In this document: piece by piece, positions 26,121 to 36,099 of the stretch
Numbering within the stretch: position 1 is the first letter of the stretch
Layout: the number at the start of each line of letters is the position of its first letter
Origin: Funiculus sociatus GB2-C1
Lineage (GTDB): Bacteria; Cyanobacteriota; Cyanobacteriia; Cyanobacteriales; FACHB-T130
NCBI RefSeq assembly: GCF_039962115.1
Contig: NZ_JAMPKJ010000022.1
Coordinates: forward strand, 24,956-88,955
Reading direction: 5' to 3'
Length of the DNA stretch: 64,000 nt
Notes under the pieces: generated by a model
The model's input: the letters and a program-made list of their open reading frames with translations, nothing else
Told to the model about the DNA's origin: nothing
Database searches by the model: none
Translations under genes and position numbers: made by a program

Positions 26121-26420
26121 ATGAGCAATTCTGTAGCACAGCGTCTGGAACAGTACACCGTCAAGCGATCGCAAGAGGTTTTACTTGTCACCGTTTTAGT
26201 TGCTGAGGAAGAAGATCAAATTGCCATTTTTAAAGGATACTCTAGTTCTTTGATGCGCCCCACAGCTTTTGATCCCGATATTCCGGTGCTGCCAGACAAT
26301 GCAAAAATTATCTCTATTGATAGGCTATTTGCACCCTATAATCCCTCTTCTCCCCATTATATACAGCAAGGGTTAACGTGGGAGACACTGCAACCGCTCT
26401 TGTCTGAGGTGGGAGTTTGA
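26121..26420 (+). CDS. conserved cyanobacterial protein (possibly DUF7734)
   Basis: The 99-residue protein has a central beta-rich part (SQEVLLVTVLVAEEEDQIAIFKGYSSSLMRPTAFDPD is the region, residues about 17-52) and a C-terminal motif PSSPHYIQQGLTWETLQPLL. This arrangement resembles a small family shared by cyanobacteria and plant plastids that I recall as DUF7734. No signal peptide or membrane helix. Function unknown. It lies 95 bases before a histidine kinase gene on the same strand, but a shared operon is not certain. Confidence 0.75.
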   Translation: MSNSVAQRLEQYTVKRSQEVLLVTVLVAEEEDQIAIFKGYSSSLMRPTAFDPDIPVLPDNAKIISIDRLFAPYNPSSPHYIQQGLTWETLQPLLSEVGV

Positions 26421-26515
26421 GCAAAACTAAGTTAGGCTGATAGTAAAAGAAGAGTGTAAATTTAAGTAGTGACAGGTTAAGAATAGTATTTAAGTATTTC
26501 ACTTAACCCTTGACT

Positions 26516-28441
26516 ATGCCACCTCAAGACCCTGGTTTTTCCCCAAGAAGCAAAGTTGTAGCTGATAATCCTGAGCTAGAGAGTCAACCTAGGCTCTCAC
26601 AACCTTCATCCCAGTGGGTAAGCAAACTTATCCATCATTCCAGTATTAGAAAAAAAATTGGCTTCGGCTATGTCCTTGCCCTTTCTGTAGCCATTGCAGG
26701 AACTAACATTGGGCGTATAGTAGGAAGTTATTTATATGAAATTCATGCTAAGGAAAAGCTAGAGGTTGCCCGTAAAGAAACACTTATTTTCCATGAATTG
26801 AGATTTAACGTATTAGAGGCACGAAACCACCAGCAACAATTTATATCTTTTATATCTCAACCAGAGGAATTTAAAAAACACTATTCCCACTATATTGAGC
26901 ATTCAGATGAAGTTGTGCATCTGCTGTCTGAAATAAAAACTTTAGCAGATAGCACAAATCGCCAGGATTTGCAGCAATTTCTCCAAAATCAGCACAAGCA
27001 AGTAGAAGGCTACTTTCAGCAAGTAGAAGCCCTTTTAAAGCAAATTAACTGGTCTAATTTAAAACCCGAAGAAATTCCAGCCGCACAACAGGCACTGATC
27101 GCTTTTACAAACGACAGCGTGGCTACCGATTTCGATGAATTTTCTGAAAATATAGAAAACTTGATTGCGATCGCTCGCAAGGCAGAAGATGAAGCCTATC
27201 TTGCCCTACAGGAGGCAGAGACTTTAGGAACAAAGGTGGCAATTATCGTAATGCTACTGTCGATCGCGATCGCTACAGTTATCGCCATTTCTACCAGTCG
27301 CGCGATCGCTCGTCCTATTGAAGCTGTCACCAGAGTAGCGCAAAAAGCGACGGAGGAAGCTAATTTTGATTTGCAAGCTCCTGTCACCACCAAAGATGAA
27401 GTAGGCGTATTAGCGATCGCTTTCAACAATCTAATTCACCGAGTAAAAGACTATACCGAAAAATTAGAGCTATCTCGCATGACATTAGAAAGACGAGTAA
27501 AAGAACGCACCGTCGAACTTTGGCGCAAACATGAGCAGCTAGAGGAAGCTCACGAAGATTTGCAACAGCTAAATATGGAATTAATATCTCAGGCTGACGA
27601 TCTCAATCAAGCTCTGCAAAATCTCCGAGAGACCCAGGCACAGCTGATTCAAACAGAAAAGATGTCCAGCCTGGGGCAGATGGTAGCAGGTGTAGCACAT
27701 GAAATTAATAACCCAGTCAACTTCATCTATGGCAACCTGTCATACGTCAATGAATATACTCAAAATTTATTAACTTTAATCGACTTTTACCAACAACGCT
27801 ATCCTAATCCTGACCAAGAACTCCAAGACTACATAGAAGCCATTGAACTAGACTTTTTGGGTGAAGATTTACCGAAAATGCTTTCTTCGATGAAGATGGG
27901 AACTGACCGCATCCGCCAGATTGTTCTTAGCTTGCGGAACTTTTCTCGTCTCGACGAAGCTGCTATGAAATCTGTCGATATTCACGAAGGAATTGATAGT
28001 ACGCTATTGATTCTCAATAGTCGTCTCAAGCAGGTAATTGAAATTACTAAGAAATATGGAGATTTGCCTTTGGTTGAGTGTTATCCAGCTCAACTAAATC
28101 AGGTATTTATGAATATATTGAGCAATGCGATTGATGCTCTGCTAGAACAAGTAGAGCAACCAGTCAAACAGATAGAGATTCATACAGAAACTGTAACTCC
28201 AGAAAATAATATCCCATCTGTACTGGTGCGGATTTGTGACAACGGCCCCGGCGTTCCTCCAGAAATCCGAGGTAAACTATTTGAAGCGTTTTTCACGACG
28301 AAGCCAGTAGGAAAAGGCACCGGGCTAGGGTTGGCCATTTGTTACCAGATTGTTGAAAAGCATGGCGGTAGAATTGAGGTAATTTCGCAGGTTGGACAAG
28401 GAACCGAGTTTGCGATCGCATTACCTATTCAACATTCTTAA
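26516..28441 (+). CDS. membrane sensor histidine kinase with HAMP domain
   Basis: I use the ATG at 26516; a TTG two codons earlier is equally open. The 641-residue protein has a first membrane helix (about 48-70), a periplasmic helical sensor region, a second helix (VAIIVMLLSIAIATVIAIS, about 240-260), a HAMP domain, and a coiled coil to about 385. The kinase core follows: H-box VAGVAHEINNP (His near 394), N-box NILSNAIDAL, G1 DNGPGVPP and G2 GTGLGLAI. The HEINNP form places it with kinases lacking a classic HPK1 H-box. No response regulator is adjacent; the partner and signal are unknown. Confidence 0.93.
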   Translation: MPPQDPGFSPRSKVVADNPELESQPRLSQPSSQWVSKLIHHSSIRKKIGFGYVLALSVAIAGTNIGRIVGSYLYEIHAKEKLEVARKETLIFHELRFNVLEARNHQQQFISFISQPEEFKKHYSHYIEHSDEVVHLLSEIKTLADSTNRQDLQQFLQNQHKQVEGYFQQVEALLKQINWSNLKPEEIPAAQQALIAFTNDSVATDFDEFSENIENLIAIARKAEDEAYLALQEAETLGTKVAIIVMLLSIAIATVIAISTSRAIARPIEAVTRVAQKATEEANFDLQAPVTTKDEVGVLAIAFNNLIHRVKDYTEKLELSRMTLERRVKERTVELWRKHEQLEEAHEDLQQLNMELISQADDLNQALQNLRETQAQLIQTEKMSSLGQMVAGVAHEINNPVNFIYGNLSYVNEYTQNLLTLIDFYQQRYPNPDQELQDYIEAIELDFLGEDLPKMLSSMKMGTDRIRQIVLSLRNFSRLDEAAMKSVDIHEGIDSTLLILNSRLKQVIEITKKYGDLPLVECYPAQLNQVFMNILSNAIDALLEQVEQPVKQIEIHTETVTPENNIPSVLVRICDNGPGVPPEIRGKLFEAFFTTKPVGKGTGLGLAICYQIVEKHGGRIEVISQVGQGTEFAIALPIQHS

Positions 28442-28745
28442 AATAGAAATCCATTCATTCTCTTTTCCCATGCTGTGGGCGAATGTGGAACCAAACGCAC
28501 AAAGCTGGCTCAGATTCTGAATCTGGGTTTAAATACTTAATATTCGGCAATTGAAAGAAAATATATAAAAAGCTATATGGGGTGAACCCAGAGGCAGGAC
28601 AAGAAAGCAACCTGCCTTCAAAATCGTCCCACCATACCTAGTGTAACTGCCAAGCGGCTAAATATCTGTGCCTATAGCAGTAGAGTGTCAATCCTGAAAG
28701 TGCTATTCTCCACTGTAAGTGTGTTGTGTGGAGTGATTATAAAAT
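28442..28745. other. intergenic region upstream of glmM, nothing recognised
   Basis: About 300 bases without a protein-like frame. No clear hairpin or promoter stands out. Confidence 0.5.
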
Positions 28746-30233
28746 ATGGTTTCATCCCCTATTCGGACTCAGCCCTCTGGCCTGTCTGAATCTACCTTGT
28801 CTTTGGCTGATGCGGCACCAGCTGTAAAAAACCTTAATCTTAGAGCTGGTTCGAGTCCCCTAGCATTACCAGCCACACCACTGTTTGGCACAGATGGGAT
28901 TCGTGGAAAATTCGGAGAACTGCTGAGTGAAACGCTCGCCTTGCAAGTGGGCTTCTGGGCAGGACAAGTGCTGCGAGCATCGGCAAAAACAGCCGGGCCA
29001 GTGATTATTGGGCAGGATTCGAGAAACTCTAGCGATATGTTGGCGATGGCGCTTGCTGATGGTCTGACCTCGGCAGGGCTTGAAGTTTGGAATTTGGGGC
29101 TATGCCCAACTCCCTGCGTTGCTCATCTGGTGAGCGCAACGGATGCGGTGGGAGGAGTGATGATCTCTGCCAGCCACAATCCGCCAGAAGATAATGGGAT
29201 TAAGTTTTTTGGCTCAGATGGTACGAAACTGCTCCCGGCGATGCAGCAGGAGATTGAAGCGGGGTTGAGAGGAAATGGGAATTTTGCAATTTTAAATAAA
29301 AGTTGGGGACAGCACTATCATCGACCGGAATTGGTGAGAAATTATGTTGACTCGCTTCAGCAAAGTTTGCAACCATCGATAAAATTACAAGGTTTGCGGG
29401 TTGTGCTGGATCTCGCTTGGGGTGCTGCTGTGCATCTGGCACCTGCGGTATTTAAAGCTATGGGAGCAGAGGTTATTTGCTTGCACGATCTTCCTGATGG
29501 CGATCGGATTAACGTTAATTGCGGTTCCACTCACCTGGCCTTCCTCCAGTCAGCCGTAAAGCAGCACGGTGCAGATATAGGTTTTGCCTTTGATGGGGAT
29601 GCTGATCGAGTGATGGCAGTTGATTCCCAAGGTCGCGTCGTTGACGGCGATTATATCCTTTATTTCTGGGGAACAACCCTCAAAACATCGGGGCAGTTGC
29701 CTGGGGATTTGATTGTCGCGACGGTGATGGCAAATTTAGGTTTTGAGCTGGCTTGGAAACAGCTAGGCGGCAAATTTGTTAGGACTTCTGTAGGCGATCA
29801 ATACGTCCAGGCAGAAATGCTGCGGACAGGGGGAAAACTGGGCGGCGAACAATCAGGGCATATCCTTTGTCACCATTACAGCCTCACCGGAGATGGACTG
29901 CTGACCGCTTTACATTTGGCGGCTCGTGTGCGTAGCACCGGAGAATCCCTATCACAATTGGTAGATAAAAGCTTCCAGACATATCCGCAGGTGTTGCGGA
30001 ACGTGAGAGTGGAAGATCGCGATCGCCGTCGGCGATGGCAAGAGTGCGATCCATTGATGAATGCGATCGCTAAAGCCGAAGCCGCAATGGGAGACTCTGG
30101 ACGAATTTTAGTTCGCGCCTCTGGCACCGAACCCCTCATCCGCGTTATGGTAGAAGCCCAAAGCGCCGAACTCACGTACCACTGGACAGAACAGCTGGTA
30201 CTAGCGGTTGAGCAACACCTAGCCGTCTCCTGA
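28746..30233 (+). CDS. glmM: phosphoglucosamine mutase
   Basis: The 495-residue protein has the GlmM core: [13 protein letters not shown] near residue 46, active-site serine loop [12 protein letters not shown] (Ser near 143), metal loop [12 protein letters not shown] near 283, and the C-terminal phosphate-binding [14 protein letters not shown]. It converts glucosamine-6-phosphate to glucosamine-1-phosphate for peptidoglycan precursor synthesis. The first 45 residues are a poorly conserved extension, common in cyanobacterial GlmM. A terminator follows. Confidence 0.95.
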   Translation: MVSSPIRTQPSGLSESTLSLADAAPAVKNLNLRAGSSPLALPATPLFGTDGIRGKFGELLSETLALQVGFWAGQVLRASAKTAGPVIIGQDSRNSSDMLAMALADGLTSAGLEVWNLGLCPTPCVAHLVSATDAVGGVMISASHNPPEDNGIKFFGSDGTKLLPAMQQEIEAGLRGNGNFAILNKSWGQHYHRPELVRNYVDSLQQSLQPSIKLQGLRVVLDLAWGAAVHLAPAVFKAMGAEVICLHDLPDGDRINVNCGSTHLAFLQSAVKQHGADIGFAFDGDADRVMAVDSQGRVVDGDYILYFWGTTLKTSGQLPGDLIVATVMANLGFELAWKQLGGKFVRTSVGDQYVQAEMLRTGGKLGGEQSGHILCHHYSLTGDGLLTALHLAARVRSTGESLSQLVDKSFQTYPQVLRNVRVEDRDRRRRWQECDPLMNAIAKAEAAMGDSGRILVRASGTEPLIRVMVEAQSAELTYHWTEQLVLAVEQHLAVS

Positions 30234-30266
30234 GACATCAGCAATCCACTCAATTAAATCTTACTG

Positions 30267-30303
30267 GGAGGATAGGAAAAGCCTGTCCTCCTAATTATTT
30301 TAT
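30267..30303 (+). terminator. terminator after glmM
   Basis: A 10-bp stem (GGAGGATAGG with CCTGTCCTCC, one G-T pair) has a 5-base loop and is followed by TAATTATTTTATTT. It lies 33 bases after the glmM stop. Confidence 0.8.
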
Positions 30304-30405
30304 TTGCCAATATAAACCTGAGGCAGCTATCTTGGAATGGGCATCTTGCCCAGCCCATATCTGCTCTTTTAGGCTAACATCAACTTTAATTGAGAAAAAA
30401 CAACG

Positions 30406-30708
30406 ATGAATCAGGCGATGGAGATGAATAAAAATGGCATTCGTTTAAATATTGGGTCTTGGATAGATGTAGCTGAAGGATTGGGAAACACAGGAAGTAG
30501 AATTACTATTAAAGAGCGGCTTAAAGAATTATTCTCTAATTCAAGACATCAATGGATGTGGGATGAACCATCACTTACAGAGGCTTCGATAAAGCATGGT
30601 TTTAAAAATATACGACGCTGCGAGTATGGCAATTGGTCAAATCCCATTGGAACTGTCGAAAGTAAAGATAGACATGGGGATGCTATCTGTATAGAAGTAA
30701 CCAAGTAA
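30406..30708 (+). pseudogene. C-terminal remnant of a SAM-dependent methyltransferase
   Basis: The 100-residue frame has no SAM-binding motif. Its second half (HQWMWDEPSLTEASIKHGFKN, ending IRRCEYGNW and DAICIEVTK) reads like the tail of the polysaccharide-associated methyltransferases that carry an MWDEPSL/GF.NIRRC pattern. The first 40 residues resemble nothing. It lies 33 bases before hpsL, where a full methyltransferase could once have belonged. It may still be expressed, but is unlikely to be a working enzyme. Confidence 0.55.
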
Positions 30709-30741
30709 TCAGACGGAGTATTTTATAATTTTTACTCCACC

Positions 30742-32436
30742 ATGCCACGTACAAAATCAAAATCGAAAAGTAAATCTAAAAAGCAGCCAACTCCTGAAGC
30801 TCCAGCTCTTAGTAAGAAGGAACAATCAGCACTAAAGCGTAAGGCTACTCAGGAGCGCGAAGAATTCATAGGGTTTACCAGCGCCACCTTATTTGGCTCT
30901 CTTTTTCTGGGTTTATTCCTATTTCCATTTGGCGGCCCGAAAATAGCCGGGGGAGCAGTTGGAGCAATAGTTTCTATAGCTCTTTCCTACAAATATCCCC
31001 GTAAAGCTCTTTGGTTATTCCTGATATATATGCCATTCGGAGGAACGGTAGTATATATGTTGGCTGGCGGAAATGCCCTACTTCAGGTAGCTAAAGATGC
31101 TTTTTATATTCCAGCAGCGATCGCCCTGTATCAAGAATGTAAAAAGAAACGCTTGCCCTTCTTGCTTCCTAAAGGGCTGAAGACACCCTTAAACATTTTG
31201 TTGGGGTTCTGTATAGTCACCTTGCTGTTAGTAAATGGTTCTCAGCAGTTTATAAGCAAAAGACCAGGCGAACAGCCGATTGCAATGGGGCTTTTAGGTT
31301 TGAAAGTTCTGCTGGGATACCTTCCCCTGATCGCTTGCGCTTACTATCTAATTCGTAGCAAGCGAGAGTTACTTTTCCTAACTCGATTACACGTAGTTCT
31401 CGCTATTATCTGTTGTGTGCTGGGATTGGCGCAGTACAATATGCTACTCACTGGCATCTGTAAGAGTACAGAAGCTTTTGCTGTCGAAGGAGCAGATTTA
31501 TTTAAAGCCAGTCTAGAGGCAAAGTGTTTAGTCGGTGGCTCTCTACTGTATAGTACGTCGCAGGGAGTAATCCGCTTGCCTGGTACGTTCGTTTCTCCCT
31601 GGCACTGGGCATGGTTCCTAATATCTAATGCCTGTTTAACTTATGCCACTGCCTTCAGCGACCCTAACATTTTCTGGCGGCTGGGAGGTTTAGCTGGTAT
31701 GGCAATCGTGTTTGTCAATGCCGTGATATGCGGACAAAGAATAGCCTTGATCTTAGTTCCCATTGTCATAATAATCCTGCTAATACTCACAGGTCAAATA
31801 GCTAACCTGAAAAGATTTATACCAATTGCAGTAGGATTAGCTGTAGTTATAGCAATCGGCATGGCCATGTTTCCTGGCATAGTACAAGAGCGGTTAGATA
31901 GCGCTGTTGCACGTTGGAATGCTTCGCCACCCACAGAATTTATTGCCTCTCAAGCTGAATTTACATCTAAAGGTCAAGAAGGAATTTTTGGTAATGGCTT
32001 GGGTCGAGCTACAAACTCTACCCGTTCCTTTGGCAAAGTTAAGCTGATAGAGACATACTATCCAAAATTGCTCTATGAAATTGGGCCTGTGGGAACAATC
32101 GGTTTTTTAGCGCTTGTTACCACACTCACGGTGATTACCTTCAAAATTTACCGTTCTGTTAAAGAGCAGAATTTACGAAGTTTTGGAGCCAGTTTCTGGG
32201 TTTTCATTTTAATTATCAGCTACAACACCTATTGGTATCCACTTGATACAGACCCGGTAGCCATTTATTACTGGTTTTTGGCTGGAGTTATTTTAAAATT
32301 GCCAGAAATAGAGCAGCAAGAACAGGAGAAGCTAAAAGCTGCTCTGGAAAATGAGCCTGAACCTAAAAAGAAAAGAAACCTCAATAAATCAAGAGTTATG
32401 AGTCATGAACCAGAAGTTAAGATTCAACCCTCATAA
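30742..32436 (+). CDS. hpsL: HpsL-like O-antigen-ligase/polymerase-type membrane protein
   Basis: The 564-residue protein starts with a highly basic Lys/Ser run (TKSKSKSKSKKQ), followed by about 10-12 membrane helices and a charged C-terminal tail. Helices and the large periplasmic loop with LPGTFVSPWHWAWF and GNGLGRATNSTRSFG fit Wzy/O-antigen ligase-type polymerases. Sequence and position at the head of three glycosyltransferases match HpsL of the hormogonium polysaccharide gene set, needed for the slime that supports gliding of hormogonia. The last residues (after KKKRNLNKSRV) are encoded by repeat-like DNA. Confidence 0.8.
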   Translation: MPRTKSKSKSKSKKQPTPEAPALSKKEQSALKRKATQEREEFIGFTSATLFGSLFLGLFLFPFGGPKIAGGAVGAIVSIALSYKYPRKALWLFLIYMPFGGTVVYMLAGGNALLQVAKDAFYIPAAIALYQECKKKRLPFLLPKGLKTPLNILLGFCIVTLLLVNGSQQFISKRPGEQPIAMGLLGLKVLLGYLPLIACAYYLIRSKRELLFLTRLHVVLAIICCVLGLAQYNMLLTGICKSTEAFAVEGADLFKASLEAKCLVGGSLLYSTSQGVIRLPGTFVSPWHWAWFLISNACLTYATAFSDPNIFWRLGGLAGMAIVFVNAVICGQRIALILVPIVIIILLILTGQIANLKRFIPIAVGLAVVIAIGMAMFPGIVQERLDSAVARWNASPPTEFIASQAEFTSKGQEGIFGNGLGRATNSTRSFGKVKLIETYYPKLLYEIGPVGTIGFLALVTTLTVITFKIYRSVKEQNLRSFGASFWVFILIISYNTYWYPLDTDPVAIYYWFLAGVILKLPEIEQQEQEKLKAALENEPEPKKKRNLNKSRVMSHEPEVKIQPS

Positions 32437-32541
32437 TTCAAAACTCGCAGCGAGCAGGTTTATGTATATTATCTGTGAGATGCCAGCACTATCATCAACC
32501 CCGCCTCTACAACTCATAACTTTTGCAAGGAGCCGTAAAAT

Positions 32542-33576
32542 ATGAACTGGCCTTTGATTTCGGTGATTATTCCCACCTACGGACGTGAGGAGCCTTTGCA
32601 AGATACGCTAAAGGATGTTTTAAAGCAAGATTACCCAGCTTTTGAAGTGCTGGTAGTTGACCAAACCGCTACGCATAAGCCGGAAATTCAAGCTTATCTA
32701 GAAGAGCTAGCAGAGTCGGGAAAAATTCGCTGGTATCGAGTTGATTGGGCTAGTTTACCTGGAGCGAGAAATTATGCTGCACGGCGCTCATCTGGAGAAA
32801 TTATTCTGTTTATTGATGATGACGTACAGATGCCAATTGAATATTTAACAGCCCACGCTCGTAACTATTTGGAAAACCCAGAGATTGGGGCAGTAGCTGG
32901 AAGGGTATTCGACCGGATGAAACTGGCAGATTCAAAAAAGGAAAAATCGGGGGATAACCTTTACGAAATTGAATATTTACCCCCAGAAGCGATGGACCCT
33001 GGAATTGCCTGGTATCATATTGATTTGGTGCATACGGTAAAGCCGCAGCAAGTGCTAACAGCTAGAGGCTGTAATATGTCCTTCCGCCGAGAAATTTTTA
33101 CTAAGTATGGACTGCGGTTTGATGAGCGATTTCGTGGCAGTGCGGTGCGAGAAGAATCAGATTTTTGTCTGCGGATACGGCAGACGGGTTACAAGATATG
33201 GTATGACCCAGAGGCTTATTTGGTACACCTGGGCGAAGAAACTGGTGGATGCCACGATATTAGTACGCGATCGCTAAAATATCAGTTAACCTTCTATCAC
33301 AACCACTTCCTACTAGGGCTTAAAAACCTTACTCCAAGTCAATGCCTGAGATTCTTTGCCAAGCTGTTTGACTGTCATGTACTAGGGCATCCTCCTTGCA
33401 ACAAAAGCGGCTCCCCTTTAAAAGTCTTGACTCGCTTTGCTTCCTACACTTTAGGCTTTTTCAATGCACTTAGTACAGTTATCCAATCCAGCTGGCAAGA
33501 CGGTCAAATTTACACTCAGCAAGACCAAGAAGCAGAATCATCAGCCGTCAATAGTCCGTCTTCCGTCGTCAGATGA
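32542..33576 (+). CDS. hpsN: HpsN-like glycosyltransferase, family 2
   Basis: The 344-residue protein has a GT-A fold: SVIIPTYGREEPL at the N-terminus, the metal-binding LFIDDDVQMP near residue 95, and EESDFCLRIRQTGYKIWYDP as catalytic-base region. It would transfer a sugar from a nucleotide donor to a polyprenyl-linked repeat in hormogonium polysaccharide synthesis. No membrane anchor is obvious. The C-terminal residues (NSPSSVVR) are encoded by degenerate heptamers (GTCCGTC, TTCCGTC). It follows hpsL by 105 bases and precedes hpsO. Confidence 0.82.
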   Translation: MNWPLISVIIPTYGREEPLQDTLKDVLKQDYPAFEVLVVDQTATHKPEIQAYLEELAESGKIRWYRVDWASLPGARNYAARRSSGEIILFIDDDVQMPIEYLTAHARNYLENPEIGAVAGRVFDRMKLADSKKEKSGDNLYEIEYLPPEAMDPGIAWYHIDLVHTVKPQQVLTARGCNMSFRREIFTKYGLRFDERFRGSAVREESDFCLRIRQTGYKIWYDPEAYLVHLGEETGGCHDISTRSLKYQLTFYHNHFLLGLKNLTPSQCLRFFAKLFDCHVLGHPPCNKSGSPLKVLTRFASYTLGFFNALSTVIQSSWQDGQIYTQQDQEAESSAVNSPSSVVR

Positions 33577-33699
33577 AATGCTAATTATTCGGAATTTAAA
33601 CGCAAAGCAGGCTCAGGTTAACGCCAAGATTCGCAAAGGAAAGCCTAACTCTGCGCCCCTTTGCGTTAAAAAGCAAGAAACTATACTTGGAGTTGCGCG

Positions 33700-34875
33700 A
33701 TGAGGATTTTGGTTGCTAGTCACACTTATATCGTTGACCTCAATTGTGAGAAACTACGCGCGATCGCTCATTTAGAACCAAACATTGAGGTTACTGTCGT
33801 TGTGCCGAAGCGTTGGAAGCCTGGGGGTGTCCAAATTAAGATTATTGAAACTCAGCTGCGTGAAGAAGGCAATTTTCGCATTGTACCAGTTTCTAATTTC
33901 AGCCAGAATAATCAGGGAATTCTTACATTTGGCGCTGATTTAATTGGGCTATTAAAGCAGTTTCGCCCTCAGATTATTCAGGTAGAGCAGGGTGCAAAAG
34001 CTCTCGGTTATGCGGAGATGATTGCCCTCAATCGCCTGTTGGGATTGAAAGCAAAAAATCTCTTTTTTACCTGGTGGAATCTCCCCTACAAACTGAAATT
34101 TCCTATCTCTTTGCTGGAAGCTTATAATCTGCGGAACACTCACGGAATTATTGCTGGGAATCAAGACGGAGTAGACATTTTACGGCAACGCGGCTACAAA
34201 GGCCCAGTTAAAGTTATGCCTCAGTTGGGTGTAGACGAAACCTTATTTAAACCCCAGACACAGCCAGATTTAGCTGCTAAACATGGAATTTCACCAGATG
34301 AATTTGTAGTTGGATTTGTAGGTCGATTTGTGGAGGAGAAAGGCTTAATAACGCTTTTGCAGGCGTTAAGTGGATTGCAAGAACATTCTTGGAAATGTTT
34401 GCTTCTCGGTCGAGGCCCATTGCAGTCAGTGCTGATGGAACGCGCTACCGAACTGGGTATCAAAGATAGGTTAATTTTAATAGAAAGCGTGTCTCACGAT
34501 GAGGTAGCCCGCTATATAAATTTGATGAGTACGCTGGTGCTACCTTCAGAAACAACTTATCAGTTTAAAACTTTGACTGCCGCTGGTTGGAAAGAGCAGT
34601 TCGGTCACGTGCTGATTGAGGCGATGGCTTGCCGGGTGCCAGTTATTGGTTCTGACTCCGGCGAAATTCCTCACGTCATTAAAGAGGCTGGGTTGGTGTT
34701 TCCAGAAAAGAATGTGGCAGCACTACAAAATTGTCTGCGACAGCTAATAGAGCAACCAGATTTAGCTGATAAGCTGGGGCAGTTAGGTTATGAACGAGTA
34801 ATGAACCAATATACAAATAAAGCTTTAGCCAAGCAGCAATTAGACTTTTACAAAGAGCTAATAGCTAATAGCTAA
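33700..34875 (+). CDS. hpsO: HpsO-like glycosyltransferase, family 4
   Basis: The 391-residue GT-B protein has the N-terminal acceptor half (MRILVASHTYIVDLNCEKLRAI, FFTWWNLPYKLKFP) and the C-terminal donor half with VGFVGRFVEEKGL and the family-4 EX7E region (FGHVLIEAMACRVPVIGSDSGEIPHV). It belongs with the hps genes on either side. The final residues (ELIANS) and the stop codon are encoded by four AGCTAAT heptamers, so the true C-terminus has been rewritten by repeat DNA. Confidence 0.85.
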   Translation: MRILVASHTYIVDLNCEKLRAIAHLEPNIEVTVVVPKRWKPGGVQIKIIETQLREEGNFRIVPVSNFSQNNQGILTFGADLIGLLKQFRPQIIQVEQGAKALGYAEMIALNRLLGLKAKNLFFTWWNLPYKLKFPISLLEAYNLRNTHGIIAGNQDGVDILRQRGYKGPVKVMPQLGVDETLFKPQTQPDLAAKHGISPDEFVVGFVGRFVEEKGLITLLQALSGLQEHSWKCLLLGRGPLQSVLMERATELGIKDRLILIESVSHDEVARYINLMSTLVLPSETTYQFKTLTAAGWKEQFGHVLIEAMACRVPVIGSDSGEIPHVIKEAGLVFPEKNVAALQNCLRQLIEQPDLADKLGQLGYERVMNQYTNKALAKQQLDFYKELIANS

Positions 34876-34883
34876 TAGCTAAT
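34856..34883. repeat. heptamer tandem repeat (AGCTAAT)x4 at the hpsO stop
   Basis: Four perfect AGCTAAT units span the last six codons, the TAA stop and the first intergenic bases of hpsO. Confidence 0.9.
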
Positions 34884-34911
34884 ACGCTTTTAAACAATTA
34901 ACAATTATCAA

Positions 34912-36099
34912 ATGCGTATTTTACAAATTATTCCTTCGATTTCCCTTGTCTATGGTGGCCCTAGTCAGATGGTTCTAGGACTATCGGAGGCGCTGGCGCA
35001 AGAAGGTGTAGAGGTGACGGTACTAACAACAAATAGCAACGGAGATGTCGGTCAGCCGCCCTTGGATGTGCCTCTCGACCGCCCGGTGGAACAAAACGGC
35101 TATCAGGTGCGTTATTTCCCCTGTTCCCCGTTTCGACGCTATAAATTTTCCCTGGATTTGTTGCGCTGGTTAGCGGGACACGCGACTGAATTTGACTTAG
35201 CTCATATTCATGCTTTATTTTCGCCTGTAAGCACGGCAGCGGCGACTGTGGCGCGATCGCGTCATTTACCGTATTTAATGCGTCCTTTGGGGACGCTAGA
35301 CCCCGCAGACTTACGCAAGAAGAAGAGAATCAAGCAGATTTATGCGGCGTTGCTGGAACGTCCCAACTTAGCAGGCGCGGCGGGCATTCACTTCACCAGC
35401 CCCCAAGAAGCTAAGATTTCCGAACGCTTCGGAACTTCAACTCCAGATGTGGTGATTCCCTTGGGCGTAAAGCAGCCAGCGATGCTCCCGAAAGGGCAAG
35501 CTAGAAAGGAATTAGGCATTCCGGAGACTCAGCCTTTGCTGCTGTTCATGTCTCGGATTGACCCGAAAAAAGGGCTAAATTTACTGATTCCAGCCCTGGA
35601 AAAACTTTTAGAAGATGGTGCTGATTTTCACTTTGTGCTGGCGGGTGGAAATCCGCAAGATCCAGCTTATGAGAACAAAATTCGAGAACAATTGCAAGCG
35701 TCACCTTTACGCGATCGCACTACTATAACCGGATTTGTAACTGGTGAGTCGAAAACTGGCTTACTACAAGATGCCGATTTATTCGTCCTCCCTTCTTACT
35801 ACGAAAACTTTGGCATTGCTGTAGCCGAGGCGATGTGTAACGGAACCCCGGTGGTAATTTCTGACCAAGTTTATATCTGGGAGGAGATTCAACAAGCAGA
35901 AGCTGGCTGGGTTTGCGCCTGCGATGTAGAGAGTTTAACTAAACAATTGCGCGATTCGCTTGCTGACGCTTCTGAACGACAGCGACGGGGAACCAATGCT
36001 CAAGAGTACGCTTTGAAAAATTACAGTTGGAAAGCGATCGCTCAAGCAACCATTAAAGCTTACCAACAAATTCTTACAAGCAAAAGTAGGTTGGGTTGA
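34912..36099 (+). CDS. hpsP: HpsP-like glycosyltransferase, family 4
   Basis: The 395-residue GT-B protein opens with MRILQIIPSISLVYGGPSQM, has HIHALFSPVSTAAA and the fixed LGTLDPADLRKKKR segment, and a donor domain with LLFMSRIDPKKGLN and the EX7E-type ENFGIAVAEAMCNGTPVV. It matches the last glycosyltransferase of the hpsL-N-O-P set. The C-terminus (SRLG) is encoded by the start of a dispersed repeat, which supplies the stop. Only 36 bases separate it from hpsO, so the cluster is likely one transcript. Confidence 0.85.
   Translation: MRILQIIPSISLVYGGPSQMVLGLSEALAQEGVEVTVLTTNSNGDVGQPPLDVPLDRPVEQNGYQVRYFPCSPFRRYKFSLDLLRWLAGHATEFDLAHIHALFSPVSTAAATVARSRHLPYLMRPLGTLDPADLRKKKRIKQIYAALLERPNLAGAAGIHFTSPQEAKISERFGTSTPDVVIPLGVKQPAMLPKGQARKELGIPETQPLLLFMSRIDPKKGLNLLIPALEKLLEDGADFHFVLAGGNPQDPAYENKIREQLQASPLRDRTTITGFVTGESKTGLLQDADLFVLPSYYENFGIAVAEAMCNGTPVVISDQVYIWEEIQQAEAGWVCACDVESLTKQLRDSLADASERQRRGTNAQEYALKNYSWKAIAQATIKAYQQILTSKSRLG

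Noticed and set aside
28846..28866. tRNA-like GGTTCGAGTCCC string
   Set aside because: It lies in the glmM coding sequence, the flanking bases do not form a T-arm, and no acceptor or anticodon arm is present.
33464..33703. 79-residue frame overlapping the end of hpsN
   Set aside because: Overlaps a confident gene, and its unique part is repeat-derived DNA.
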